Below, in pieces: positions 9,165-18,163 of a stretch of DNA of 64,000 nucleotides. This stretch comes from Arthrobacter sp. SLBN-112. GTDB lineage: Bacteria > Actinomycetota > Actinomycetes > Actinomycetales > Micrococcaceae. Below the pieces are notes generated by a model. It ran no database searches. It saw only the letters and a program-made list of their open reading frames with translations, and was not told the DNA's origin. Numbering within the stretch: position 1 is the stretch's first letter; each line of letters starts with the position of its first letter. Where the stretch lies: positions 3,224,001-3,288,000 of the forward strand of contig NZ_VFMU01000001.1 of NCBI RefSeq assembly GCF_006715225.1, written 5' to 3'. Position numbers and translations under genes: made by a program.

Positions 9165-10178
9165 GTGAGCGGCGGTCTCGTTGCCCTGCTCGACGACGTT
9201 GCGGCTCTGGCCCGCATCGCGGCAGCATCAGTCGACGACGTCGCCGCCGGCGCCGCCAAGGCAGGGGCCAAGGCCGCCGGCGTAGTCATCGACGACGCCG
9301 CTGTTACCCCGCAGTATGTGTCCGGCTCGGACCCGTCCCGTGAACTGCCGATGATCAAGAAGATCTTCTGGGGCTCCATCCGGAACAAGCTGCTGATTAT
9401 CCTGCCGGCGCTGTTGCTCATCAGCACGTTCGTCCCCTGGGTAATCCCGTTCATCCTCATGCTGGGCGGCACCTACCTCTGCTACGAGGGCGCCGAGAAG
9501 GTCTGGCACAAGCTCCGCGGCAGTCACCATGAGGACGAGGACTCCCCGGCGGTGGAACGCGGACACGATGCAGAGGCCAAGGTGGTCAAAGGCGCCATCA
9601 CCACAGACTTCATCCTGTCCTGCGAAATCATGGTCATCTCCATGAACGAGGTGGCCACCGAGTCGATCTGGGTCCGTGCGTTCATCCTGGTCCTGGTGGC
9701 CTTCGCCATTACTGTGCTCGTGTACGGGGCCGTCGCCCTGATCGTCAAGATGGACGACATCGGCCTGCACCTGGCCGCGAAGGACTCTCCGCGTGCCAAG
9801 CGCTTCGGGCATCTGCTGGTCAGGGGAATGCCCGCCGTGCTTGCTGCGATTACCTTCGTAGGAACTGTCGCCATGCTTTGGGTCGGCGGCCACATCATGG
9901 TGCAGGGGGTGCACGACCTGGGCTGGCACGCACCCTATGACCTGATCCATGCACTCGAGCACCCGGTAGCCGGCGTGGCGGTTGTCGGCGGCTTCCTGGC
10001 CTGGCTCGTCGACACCCTGTGCTCCGCAGTTATCGGGCTCGCCTGGGGGCTCGTCGTCCTGGCCATCGTGGGCCCGCTGCTGAAAGTGCTGCCGTTCGGC
10101 AAGGCGAACGGCGGACACAAAGAGGCCACCGCTCCGGCCGGGAACGCCGGTCACGGGCCCGACGAGCACACAGACTGA
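9165..10178 (+). CDS. DUF808/YedI family inner-membrane protein
   Basis: The N-terminus (VSGGLVALLDDVAALARIAA) and the following KAAGVVIDDAAVTP are the signature of the DUF808 family (E. coli YedI). Several hydrophobic segments follow, for example ILPALLLISTFVPWVIPFILML and repeated spans up to residue 320, so it is an integral membrane protein. The tail is polar and histidine-rich. GTG 9165 was chosen because a good ribosome site, GGAGG, lies six bases upstream; an earlier in-frame GTG (9150) lacks one. Function in the family is unknown. It converges with the photoproduct lyase gene, sharing a hairpin between them. Confidence 0.85.
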   Translation: MSGGLVALLDDVAALARIAAASVDDVAAGAAKAGAKAAGVVIDDAAVTPQYVSGSDPSRELPMIKKIFWGSIRNKLLIILPALLLISTFVPWVIPFILMLGGTYLCYEGAEKVWHKLRGSHHEDEDSPAVERGHDAEAKVVKGAITTDFILSCEIMVISMNEVATESIWVRAFILVLVAFAITVLVYGAVALIVKMDDIGLHLAAKDSPRAKRFGHLLVRGMPAVLAAITFVGTVAMLWVGGHIMVQGVHDLGWHAPYDLIHALEHPVAGVAVVGGFLAWLVDTLCSAVIGLAWGLVVLAIVGPLLKVLPFGKANGGHKEATAPAGNAGHGPDEHTD

Positions 10179-10184
10179 GACGTG

Positions 10185-10220
10185 GCATCCGCTGCGCGTT
10201 TCAGAACGCGTAGCGGATGC
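10185..10220. terminator. Hairpin between convergent DUF808 and lyase genes
   Basis: GCATCCGCTGCGCGTTT pairs with GAACGCGTAGCGGATGC across a two-base loop, with 15 of 17 positions matching. It overlaps the last codons of the reverse-strand lyase gene, so it can serve both directions. Confidence 0.55.
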
Positions 10221-11280
10221 GGCAGTAGGGAGCAATGTCCTGGATGAGCCCCGTCAACTGCCGCACGTAGCCCGCCTTGGCACGTGACCGGTAGCGGACG
10301 TTGTTGAAACCATTGGACGAGGTCTTCGACTCCTGAAGATCGGGACGCCACAGGACGTTTTCGGCCTGCGGATGCCAGCCCAGGTTGACCTGGTGCAGTT
10401 GCTCGTTGTGCGTCAGGAAAATGACCTCCGCGGCCAGCTGTGCCTTGGCTGCCGGCGTCAGGGTTGCGTCGAGCTGGCGCAGCAGTTGCTCCCAGTCCGC
10501 GAGCCAGGTGTCCGTGACAATGACGGGGGAGAAGTTCACATGCACCTGGTACCCGCCGGCAACGAAGTCGTTGATGGCTGCCATTCGTTCCGCCACCGGT
10601 GAGGTCCGGACGTCGACGGACTTCGCCAGGTCTGCGGGCATCAGCGAAAATCGGATCCGGGTATGCCCGCCATGATTCCAGCGCAGCATTGCCGGGTTGA
10701 CGAACTTGGTGGCAAAGGACAGCCTGGCGTTGGGTAGTTCGCGGAAGAGCGTGACGAGATCCTCCACGTTGTCGCTGATCAGCGCATCAACCGAACAGTC
10801 GCTGTTCTCGCCGATGTCGTAGACCCACAGCTCCGGGTCGCACTGATTGGGCTCCAGCTTCAGCCCCTGGCGGGTGGCGTGCCGCTCGAGCGTCGCGGCG
10901 ATCTGGTCGATATTGGCGAACACGGTAACGGGGTTGCTGTACCCTTTGTGCCGCGGCACGTAGCAGTAGGCACACGCCATGGCGCACCCGTTCGCCGTGG
11001 AGGGCGCGATGAAGTCCGCTGACCGGCCGTTCGGCTTGACGGACAGGGACTTCTTGACGCCGAGAACCAGCGCCTCCGTTTTGATCCGTGACCAGCGCGG
11101 GACGTTGGCTTCATCACCATGGACGTCTGGGATGTTCCAATGGTTTTCAACCAGTACGACGTCGGCATCCGGCCAGCGTGCCACAACCTCCTGGCCCCTG
11201 GGCAGCTCCAAGGCGGCCGCCTGGGCGTAGATGCGCCGGATTTGGAACAGCCGATCGAACTCCATGACGACATTCTCCAT
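10201..11280 (-). CDS. Spore photoproduct lyase-like radical SAM enzyme
   Basis: A 359-residue protein with the spore photoproduct lyase family's radical SAM cluster motif CAMACAYC (CX3CX2C at residues 99, 103 and 106). It also has family-typical stretches such as ANGCAMACAYCYVPRHKGY and FATKFVNPAMLRW. True SplB repairs the UV lesion of spore DNA using S-adenosylmethionine. Non-sporulating actinobacteria carry this shorter relative, whose substrate is not settled. ATG 11280 has AGGAGGG three bases upstream, rather close; ATG 11265 (MEFDRLF) is an alternative with GGAG at better spacing. It diverges from the ABC-F gene. Confidence 0.85.
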   Translation of the reverse strand: MENVVMEFDRLFQIRRIYAQAAALELPRGQEVVARWPDADVVLVENHWNIPDVHGDEANVPRWSRIKTEALVLGVKKSLSVKPNGRSADFIAPSTANGCAMACAYCYVPRHKGYSNPVTVFANIDQIAATLERHATRQGLKLEPNQCDPELWVYDIGENSDCSVDALISDNVEDLVTLFRELPNARLSFATKFVNPAMLRWNHGGHTRIRFSLMPADLAKSVDVRTSPVAERMAAINDFVAGGYQVHVNFSPVIVTDTWLADWEQLLRQLDATLTPAAKAQLAAEVIFLTHNEQLHQVNLGWHPQAENVLWRPDLQESKTSSNGFNNVRYRSRAKAGYVRQLTGLIQDIAPYCRIRYAF

Positions 11281-11476
11281 GACCCTCCTGAGCAGCAGGC
11301 CGCGTTAAGCCCACGGCATCAGCAGGAAACCTCGCGCCGCATGCTGTTGTTGAAAATTGGCTGCCCTGCCGGACGGTAGACTGGATTGTGCCGTTCTCCG
11401 GCCACTCTGCCCTGGCGTCCCTTCGTACTATGTGCGCGGACCGTGGCGTTCCCTGTTGTGAAAGGCCTTACCTGCT

Positions 11477-13075
11477 GTGATTACTGTCCAGGATCTCGAA
11501 CTGCGTGCCGGTGCCCGGCTCCTGATGGACCAGGTGAGCTTCCGCATCGATAAAGGGGACAAGATCGGCCTGGTGGGCCGCAACGGCGCGGGCAAGACTA
11601 CCCTGACGCGTGTCCTTGCAGGCGAGGGCCTTCCCGCCGCCGGCAAGGTGACCCGCAGCGGAGAAATCGGCTACCTGCCGCAGGACCCCCGCACGCCGGA
11701 CATGGAGCAGCTGGCACGCGACCGGATCCTCTCCGCCCGCGGCCTGGACATCGTCGTCGGGAAGCTCCGGAAAGCGCATGACGAAATGGCCAGCGAAGAT
11801 GCGGACGTCCAGCGCAAGGCCATGAACCGGTACGACCGGCTGGAGTCCGAATTCCTCGCAGCCGGCGGGTATGCCGCCGAGGCCGAGGCTGCCTCAATCT
11901 GTTCCAACCTGGCCCTCCCTGACCGCCTGTTGAACCAGCCGCTCAAAACGCTGTCAGGCGGCCAGCGGCGCCGCGTGGAGCTCGCCCGCATCCTCTATTC
12001 CGATGCGGAAACGATGCTCCTGGACGAACCCACCAACCACCTGGACGCCGATTCCATCGCCTGGCTGCGTGACTTCCTGAAGAATCACCAGGGCGGCCTC
12101 ATCGTCATCAGCCACGACACCGACCTGCTGGAAGCCACCGTCAACAAGGTATTCCTGCTGGACGCCAACCGCGCCCAGATCGACTTTTACAACATGGACT
12201 GGAAGCGGTACCTCCTGCAGCGGGAGACGGACGAGCGGGCCCGGAAGCGTGAACGCGCCAACGCGGAGAAGAAGGCACAGGTCCTCATGGACCAGGCCAA
12301 CAAGATGAGGGCGAAGGCCACCAAGGCCGTCGCCGCGCAGAACATGGCCAAGCGTGCCGAGCGTCTGCTCAGCGGCCTGGAAGCCGTCCGTGAGCAGGAC
12401 CGCGTGGCGGCGCTGCGGTTCCCCGATCCGTCACCCTGCGGCAAGACCCCGCTTACCGCGGACGGGCTCAGCAAGTCGTACGGCTCACTGGAAATCTTCA
12501 CCGACGTGGACCTGGCCATCGACCGCGGTTCCAAGGTGGTCATCCTGGGCCTCAACGGTGCCGGCAAGACCACGCTGCTGCGCATGCTCGCCGGCGTGGA
12601 CGCCCCGGACACCGGCGAGGTCATCCCCGGCCACGGCCTGAAGGTGGGCTACTACGCCCAGGAACACGAAACCCTGGACCACGACCGTACGGTTCTCGAG
12701 AACATGCGCTCCGCGGCGCCGGACATGAAGGACGCTGAGGTGCGCGGCATCCTGGGCTCATTCCTGTTCTCGGGTGACGACGTCGACAAGCCCGCCGGCG
12801 TTCTCTCCGGCGGCGAGAAGACGCGCCTGGCCCTGGCCACCATCGTGGCCTCCAGCGCCAACGTCCTCCTCCTCGACGAGCCCACCAACAACCTCGACCC
12901 CGCCAGCCGCGCCGAGATCCTTGGCGCCCTGCGCAACTACACCGGCGCCGTGGTCCTGGTCAGCCACGACGAAGGCGCTGTTGAAGCGCTGAACCCCGAA
13001 CGCGTGGTCATGCTTCCCGACGGCGTTGAGGACCTCTGGAACGAGGACTACCTGGACCTGATCACCCTGGCCTAG
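11477..13075 (+). CDS. ABC-F family ATPase (ribosome-associated type)
   Basis: A 532-residue protein with two ATP-binding cassettes and no membrane segments, the ABC-F pattern. The first cassette has Walker A GRNGAGKTT (residues 34-42), signature LSGGQRRR and Walker B MLLDEPTNHLD. The second has GLNGAGKTT near residue 355, LSGGEKTR and LLLDEPTNNLD. The charged linker between them (RKRERANAEKKAQ) is the family's interdomain arm, which reaches into the ribosomal E site. Such proteins act on stalled ribosomes or protect against antibiotics; this one looks like the common housekeeping form. Translation starts at GTG 11477. Confidence 0.92.
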   Translation: MITVQDLELRAGARLLMDQVSFRIDKGDKIGLVGRNGAGKTTLTRVLAGEGLPAAGKVTRSGEIGYLPQDPRTPDMEQLARDRILSARGLDIVVGKLRKAHDEMASEDADVQRKAMNRYDRLESEFLAAGGYAAEAEAASICSNLALPDRLLNQPLKTLSGGQRRRVELARILYSDAETMLLDEPTNHLDADSIAWLRDFLKNHQGGLIVISHDTDLLEATVNKVFLLDANRAQIDFYNMDWKRYLLQRETDERARKRERANAEKKAQVLMDQANKMRAKATKAVAAQNMAKRAERLLSGLEAVREQDRVAALRFPDPSPCGKTPLTADGLSKSYGSLEIFTDVDLAIDRGSKVVILGLNGAGKTTLLRMLAGVDAPDTGEVIPGHGLKVGYYAQEHETLDHDRTVLENMRSAAPDMKDAEVRGILGSFLFSGDDVDKPAGVLSGGEKTRLALATIVASSANVLLLDEPTNNLDPASRAEILGALRNYTGAVVLVSHDEGAVEALNPERVVMLPDGVEDLWNEDYLDLITLA

Positions 13076-13236
13076 CCTGCACAGACTGTCAGCAGCGGTT
13101 CCGTCGCGAACTGTCAGAGGCGCTCGAAGACCATCGTTGCCTGGATGCGGTCACCGCCGCCGATCATTCCCAGGGCTGGAGCTCTCCTGTGGGCCTGGGC
13201 AGGAGGATTTGAGGGTATCGGCCTACCGCCTTCCGT

Positions 13237-13710
13237 TCAGCGCACCTTCAGTTCCAGAGCCCCGGTAATCCGGAGCAGGGCCTGGTAGGTGATGCTGAAC
13301 ATTGCTGTGTGCTCTCCCGCTCCGGCCCAGAGGAGTTCGTGGTCCTGGAGGCTCAAGTCCAGCAGTGTCCTGATCTTTCTCGGGTGCCCGACCGGCGCGA
13401 CGCCGCCTACCTGCTGGCCTGTATGTTCGAGGACGAAGTCGGGGGAGGCGCGGCGGATCCTGCCGCGACCCAACTGCCCAGCCACCAGCTTGGTGTCCAC
13501 GCGGGCTGCGCCGCTGGCGAGGATCAACAAAGGCTCGCCGCTGAGATCGAAGACCAGGCTGTTGGTGATTGCGGCAAGGTCACATGCCAGCGCCTCCGAA
13601 GCCGCGGATGCCGTGGGTACACCGTCAGGGAAGATGCGTACCGTATCGCCAACGCCGGCCTCCAGCAGGGCTGAGCGTACCAACGCGACCGGGCCGCCGT
13701 CGTACTCCAT
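13237..13710 (-). CDS. YbaK/ProX-type aminoacyl-tRNA deacylase
   Basis: A 157-residue protein of the YbaK/ProRS-editing fold. Family features include SLVFDLSGEPLLILASGAARVD and the conserved GGVAPVGHP segment near residue 105. These proteins hydrolyse wrongly charged aminoacyl-tRNA in the cytoplasm. The gene is the last of a four-gene leftward run (DUF3099, small cysteine protein, SURF1, this gene) and starts only three bases after the SURF1 stop, so it is likely co-transcribed. Which mischarged tRNA it edits cannot be read from the sequence. Confidence 0.85.
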   Translation of the reverse strand: MEYDGGPVALVRSALLEAGVGDTVRIFPDGVPTASAASEALACDLAAITNSLVFDLSGEPLLILASGAARVDTKLVAGQLGRGRIRRASPDFVLEHTGQQVGGVAPVGHPRKIRTLLDLSLQDHELLWAGAGEHTAMFSITYQALLRITGALELKVR

Positions 13711-13713
13711 GCC

Positions 13714-14592
13714 CTAGTACCCCTGCGCGTCCAGGAGGGCGTCTTCTTCTTCCTCCGCTGTCGCCTTCTTCCGCTTGCGCGGCGGGGCGGACCGACGGCG
13801 GGCGGCAGGGACGGCTGAATGGACGGCGCCGTCCGGCAGCGTTTCCTCTTCGTCCTCTGCGTCGATCGCTGCATTCCGGGCCTGCTGACGGGCCGCGTAG
13901 CCGAAGCCGACGAACATGAGCACACCGAACGCGAACCACTGCAGCGAATAGGACAGGTGCGTCCCCTCGTCGGTGGACGGCTTGGGGAACGCCACGGGCA
14001 TGTCGGCGGACGGAGGCGTTTCCGACGCAAGCTGGCCGTAGGCGCCCGTAAGCAGCGGATAGCCCAGCTGGGCGGCGTAGGTGGGCAGGTCAATGGACGC
14101 GAGCTGGCCTTCGGGCGCCCCGCGCTGAAGTTCCGGCTCGCCATGCTTCAGGCGGACGACGGCGGTGACCTCACCGGAGGGGGGTGCCGGCACCGAATCC
14201 GGGCTCCCCGGATTCCTGTTTCCGATGGGCAGCCAGCCGCGGTCGATGACCACCGTTTCGCCGGTGGTGAGGCGGAAGGGGACCACCACCTCGTACCCGG
14301 GCTGGCCGTTCAGGGGCCGGTTGCGGACAACCCGCTGGCCAGCCGCATCGTAGGAGCCCTTCAGCTCAACCTGGGTCCACTCCTTGGCCGGGTCAAGCTG
14401 GTTGAACTGGTCCCGTGCCTGGGCAAAGGGGATGGGGGTGGCCGAGTAATTGCTGACCACCCGGTTGATCTCGGCCAGCGTCTCCGCACGCCGGTCCATC
14501 TGCCAGCGGCCCAAAAATACGCACGCGGCGGCAAAGATCGCGGCCAGCAGGAGATAGCCCAGCCATTTGCTGGAAAAGAGGAACCGGTACAT
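13714..14592 (-). CDS. SURF1 family cytochrome oxidase assembly protein
   Basis: A 292-residue protein with the SURF1 layout. One membrane helix lies at residues 8-28 and ends in FLGRWQMDRR. A large extracytoplasmic domain follows with conserved GSYDAAGQRVVRNRPLNGQPGY and VVIDRGWLPIG. A second helix begins near SLQWFAFGVLMFVGFGYAARQ. SURF1 helps insert heme and mature subunit I of the aa3 oxidase. The C-terminal extension is highly charged (RKRKKATAEEEEDA), as in other actinobacterial members. The start codon directly abuts the stop of the upstream 89-residue gene, pointing to an operon. Confidence 0.9.
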   Translation of the reverse strand: MYRFLFSSKWLGYLLLAAIFAAACVFLGRWQMDRRAETLAEINRVVSNYSATPIPFAQARDQFNQLDPAKEWTQVELKGSYDAAGQRVVRNRPLNGQPGYEVVVPFRLTTGETVVIDRGWLPIGNRNPGSPDSVPAPPSGEVTAVVRLKHGEPELQRGAPEGQLASIDLPTYAAQLGYPLLTGAYGQLASETPPSADMPVAFPKPSTDEGTHLSYSLQWFAFGVLMFVGFGYAARQQARNAAIDAEDEEETLPDGAVHSAVPAARRRSAPPRKRKKATAEEEEDALLDAQGY

Positions 14593-14862
14593 TCAGATGT
14601 CCTGCGCCAAGGCACCGGATACCCGGCTGTCCCCGAGCGGCACGGTTTCCTTCCATAGGCCACGTGTTTGAAGGTAATCCTCAAGCCACTCGCGATGGTC
14701 TCCGCACGCAAGCCAGGTCTTGCGGCGCTCGGGGGTATGGATCTTCGGGTTGTTCCACAGAAGCTGCCACGAGGCCTGCGACCGGCACGCCTTGCGGGAG
14801 CAGACAGCAGCAGATTCGCTCATCGTGGAGCCGGTTCCCGCGGCGAAGTCGAAAATACTCAT
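14593..14862 (-). CDS. Small conserved cysteine-containing actinobacterial protein
   Basis: An 89-residue soluble protein. It has the pattern CSRKACRSQASWQLLWNNPKI, then CGDHREWLEDYL, that I recognise from many actinobacterial genomes (some entries mislabelled acetone carboxylase). The spacing Cys-x4-Cys, a later Cys and His may hold a metal, but this is inference. The start codon overlaps the DUF3099 stop by four bases and the stop abuts the SURF1 start, so translation is probably coupled across the operon. Confidence 0.8.
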   Translation of the reverse strand: MSIFDFAAGTGSTMSESAAVCSRKACRSQASWQLLWNNPKIHTPERRKTWLACGDHREWLEDYLQTRGLWKETVPLGDSRVSGALAQDI

Positions 14863-15290
14863 GATGCCTTCCGCTCCTGCCCGGTTGGTGTTTCGTCGTC
14901 CTCGTTGATGAGCTCGCCCTGCAGGACCTCGTTGCCGTGCTCATCGGCGGGAGGAGTGGGCGGGCTCTCTAGCTCCGCCAGCGGCGCGGAGTCCAGCAGC
15001 AGGTCGCTGTGCCCCTCCGCCTTGTCGCTGCCGTTCGCGATGACCACCGCTATCCACGGCAGGAAGACCGCCCCGGCAACCATCAAAATCTTGAGCCAGC
15101 CATCCACCACGAAGATCATGATCAGGCACACCATGCGGATGCCCATGGCCAGCGCGTACTTGATCATGCGCTGGCGCATGTCCTCGGAATGCGCTTCAGC
15201 AGCATCCGTGATGCTGTGGACTTCCGAGTCGCCGGAGAACCGGCCTGGTTGTCCAGGCGCGGATTGTCCCGCATGGTTTTCAAGGGTCAC
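14859..15290 (-). CDS. DUF3099 family membrane protein
   Basis: A 143-residue protein with the DUF3099 core VHSITDAAEAHSEDMRQRMI at residues 24-43. Two closely spaced hydrophobic segments follow (ALAMGIRMVCLIMIFVV and ILMVAGAVFLPWIAVVIA). The C-terminal third is acidic and disordered-looking. The family is actinobacterial with no known role. It is the first gene of the leftward operon with the small cysteine protein, SURF1 and YbaK, and it diverges from fabG with about 150 bases between them. Confidence 0.85.
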   Translation of the reverse strand: MTLENHAGQSAPGQPGRFSGDSEVHSITDAAEAHSEDMRQRMIKYALAMGIRMVCLIMIFVVDGWLKILMVAGAVFLPWIAVVIANGSDKAEGHSDLLLDSAPLAELESPPTPPADEHGNEVLQGELINEDDETPTGQERKAS

Positions 15291-15299
15291 GGTGAATGA

Positions 15300-16169
<870 letters not shown>

Positions 16170-16293
16170 CCTTCTCAGCACACCGGGTGCGGGGGTTCTT
16201 TGTGGGAGTCACACAAGAGAATCACCAACACCCACTGGCATGATGGACTCCAGACCATCAGGGATTTAGACGTTTCGAACAAAGGGAGCTCAT

Positions 16294-17055
16294 ATGGGAC
16301 TGCTCGACAACAAGACTGCCATCGTTACCGGATCATCACGGGGCATCGGCGCTGACGTGGCGAGGATCCTCGCCGGCCAGGGCGCCGCCGTCGTAGTGAA
16401 CTACCGTCAGAAGGCGCCGCGCGCCAACAAGGTTGTCCAAGGCATCGAGGCCGCCGGCGGCCGTGCCGTGGCCGTCGGCGCGGACCTCACCACCCAGGAA
16501 GGCGTGCAGGCCCTGGCCTCCGCCGCCATGGAGAACTTCGGTTCGCTGGACATCCTGGTGTTGAACGCCTCGGGCGGCATGGAAACCGGCATGGGCGCGG
16601 ACTACGCACTCAAGCTGAACCGCGACGCCCAGGTGAACATGCTCAACGCCGCTGTGCCGCTGATGCAGGAAGGCTCCCGCGTGGTGTTCGTCACCAGCCA
16701 CCAGGCCCACTTCATCAACACGGTGCCCACCATGGAGGCCTACGAGCCGGTGGCCCGCAGCAAGCGTGCCGGTGAGGACGCGCTGCGCGAACTGATCCCC
16801 AACCTGGCCGAGAAGGGCATCTCCCTGGTAGTGGTGTCCGGCGACATGATCGAGGGAACCGTCACCGCCACGCTCCTGGACCGCTCCACCCCGGGCGCCA
16901 TCGAGGCCCGCCGTGCGGAAGCCGGCAAGCTGTACTCCGTGGAGGAGTTCGCGGAGGTTGTGGCAAGCATGGCAACGGCCGACGTCGAGTCCGGCCATAC
17001 CGAGTACGCCGGCGGAGCAGATTACTTCGGCAAGGGTGCCCAGCCCGCCAGCTAG
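16294..17055 (+). CDS. Atypical short-chain dehydrogenase (non-canonical active site)
   Basis: A 253-residue SDR-fold protein with cofactor motif TGSSRGIG (residues 12-19), NASGG in place of NNAG, and a C-terminal GADYFGKG. The strand before the catalytic region reads VVFVTSHQAHFIN rather than a typical SS motif. The segment YEPVARSKRAGE places the lysine seven residues after the tyrosine rather than four, so the standard YxxxK is absent. It lies where mycobacteria carry the enoyl reductase, after fabG, but I do not see enoyl-reductase motifs. A strong ribosome site, AAGGGAG, precedes ATG 16294. Substrate unknown. Confidence 0.75.
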   Translation: MGLLDNKTAIVTGSSRGIGADVARILAGQGAAVVVNYRQKAPRANKVVQGIEAAGGRAVAVGADLTTQEGVQALASAAMENFGSLDILVLNASGGMETGMGADYALKLNRDAQVNMLNAAVPLMQEGSRVVFVTSHQAHFINTVPTMEAYEPVARSKRAGEDALRELIPNLAEKGISLVVVSGDMIEGTVTATLLDRSTPGAIEARRAEAGKLYSVEEFAEVVASMATADVESGHTEYAGGADYFGKGAQPAS

Positions 17056-17068
17056 GCTGCCCACTCCA

Positions 17069-17125
17069 CGAGATGGCAGTTCGCGGCGATGTTCACTCCG
17101 AACACCGCCGCGAACTGCCATCTCG
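17069..17125. repeat. Long palindrome between convergent genes
   Basis: CGAGATGGCAGTTCGCGGCG (17069-17088) is repeated exactly inverted at 17106-17125. The intervening bases pair further (TGTTC with GAACA), so with a single mismatch the stem is about 26 pairs around an ACTCC loop. There is no T-run on either side. It lies between the ends of the SDR and serB genes, so it may be a bidirectional terminator or a mobile palindromic repeat. Confidence 0.8.
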
Positions 17126-17144
17126 CGGTTAAGCGTCAGGAAGG

Positions 17145-18038
17145 TCAGACCCCGGCGACGTGGCGGACAGCGTCCAGGTACGGCATGTTGAGGGCGGCGT
17201 CGGCCACGGCGCGCACGGCAGGTTTGGCGTTAAACGCGACGCCGATCCCGGCGGCACCGAGCATGTCCAGGTCGTTGGCGCCGTCGCCGACCGCGATGGT
17301 GTGCTCGAGGGCGACGCCTTCGGCCGCCGCCCACTCGCGCAGGTATTTCTCCTTCGCCGCCCTGTCCACCACGGCGCCCAGCACCTTGCCGGTCAACGCG
17401 CCGTCGACGATTTCCAGTTCATTGGCCTGCCAGTAGTCCAGGCCCAGGTCGGCCGCGATCGGTTCGAGGATCTGGTTGAAGCCGCCGGACACCACTGCCA
17501 CCGTGTGGCCGGCCGCCTTGAAAGCGGCCACCAGCTCGCGCGCGCCTTCACTGAGCTTCACTTCGTTGCGGACGGAATGGACGACGTCGGCGGGCAGCCC
17601 TGCGAGCACGGCCACCCGGGCGTGCAGGCTCTGGGCGAAATCCAGTTCCCCACGCATGGCCGCTTCCGTGACGGCTGCGACTTCCTCCCGCTTGCCGGCG
17701 TAGGCGGCCAGGAGCTCGATGACCTCCTGCTGGATCAGCGTGGAATCCACATCCATGATCAGCAGCTTCCGGGCAGCGGAGCGAAGGCCGGCCGGAACAA
17801 CGGCAGTATCGAAATCGCCGGTCGCGGACTCCGCTACGGACCGGCGCAGCGCTGCGAGCCCGGCCTCGGTCGCATCCGGAAGGGCCAGGTCAAGGATGTG
17901 GACCTGGTACCGGTCGCCTGCCGGGGAGGATTCGGACAGTACCTGGGCGCCGTGCGACCCGAGGACGGAACGCAGCTGCTCCAGCCCGGTGGGGGTCACA
18001 TTGAGGCCATAGCTGACAGCAGTCACGTTCGAAGTCAT
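17145..18038 (-). CDS. serB: Phosphoserine phosphatase
   Basis: A 297-residue protein. It has an N-terminal ACT-like region (residues about 5-85) and then a HAD phosphatase domain. The catalytic motif I is DVDST (residues 96-100), followed by RNEVKLSEGARELV, motif II VVSGGF and the motif III region with GDGANDLDML. This is the standard SerB layout, removing phosphate from O-phosphoserine to give serine. ATG 18038 was chosen because it begins the ACT-like region; the frame stays open upstream but adds only a nonspecific proline-rich stretch. It ends at the long palindrome shared with the convergent SDR gene. Confidence 0.92.
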   Translation of the reverse strand: MTSNVTAVSYGLNVTPTGLEQLRSVLGSHGAQVLSESSPAGDRYQVHILDLALPDATEAGLAALRRSVAESATGDFDTAVVPAGLRSAARKLLIMDVDSTLIQQEVIELLAAYAGKREEVAAVTEAAMRGELDFAQSLHARVAVLAGLPADVVHSVRNEVKLSEGARELVAAFKAAGHTVAVVSGGFNQILEPIAADLGLDYWQANELEIVDGALTGKVLGAVVDRAAKEKYLREWAAAEGVALEHTIAVGDGANDLDMLGAAGIGVAFNAKPAVRAVADAALNMPYLDAVRHVAGV

Positions 18039-18163
18039 GCCTGCAATCTTAGCCAGCGCCGGCGGGACCGCTGGAATTCGTTGCGGGCCCGCCACCGCCA
18101 AGCATTCAGGGGCCTTCGCACCGGTTATCAGTCATCTTCTTTTTTGTCCTAGTGTCTACTCCT

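Noticed and set aside
9228..10235. 335-residue reverse frame
   Set aside because: It is the antisense of the DUF808 gene, whose forward frame has clear family motifs.
13114..13200. Short reverse stretch reading APALGMIGGGDRIQATMVFERL before a stop
   Set aside because: It might be the tail of a decayed gene, but too little remains to assign a family.
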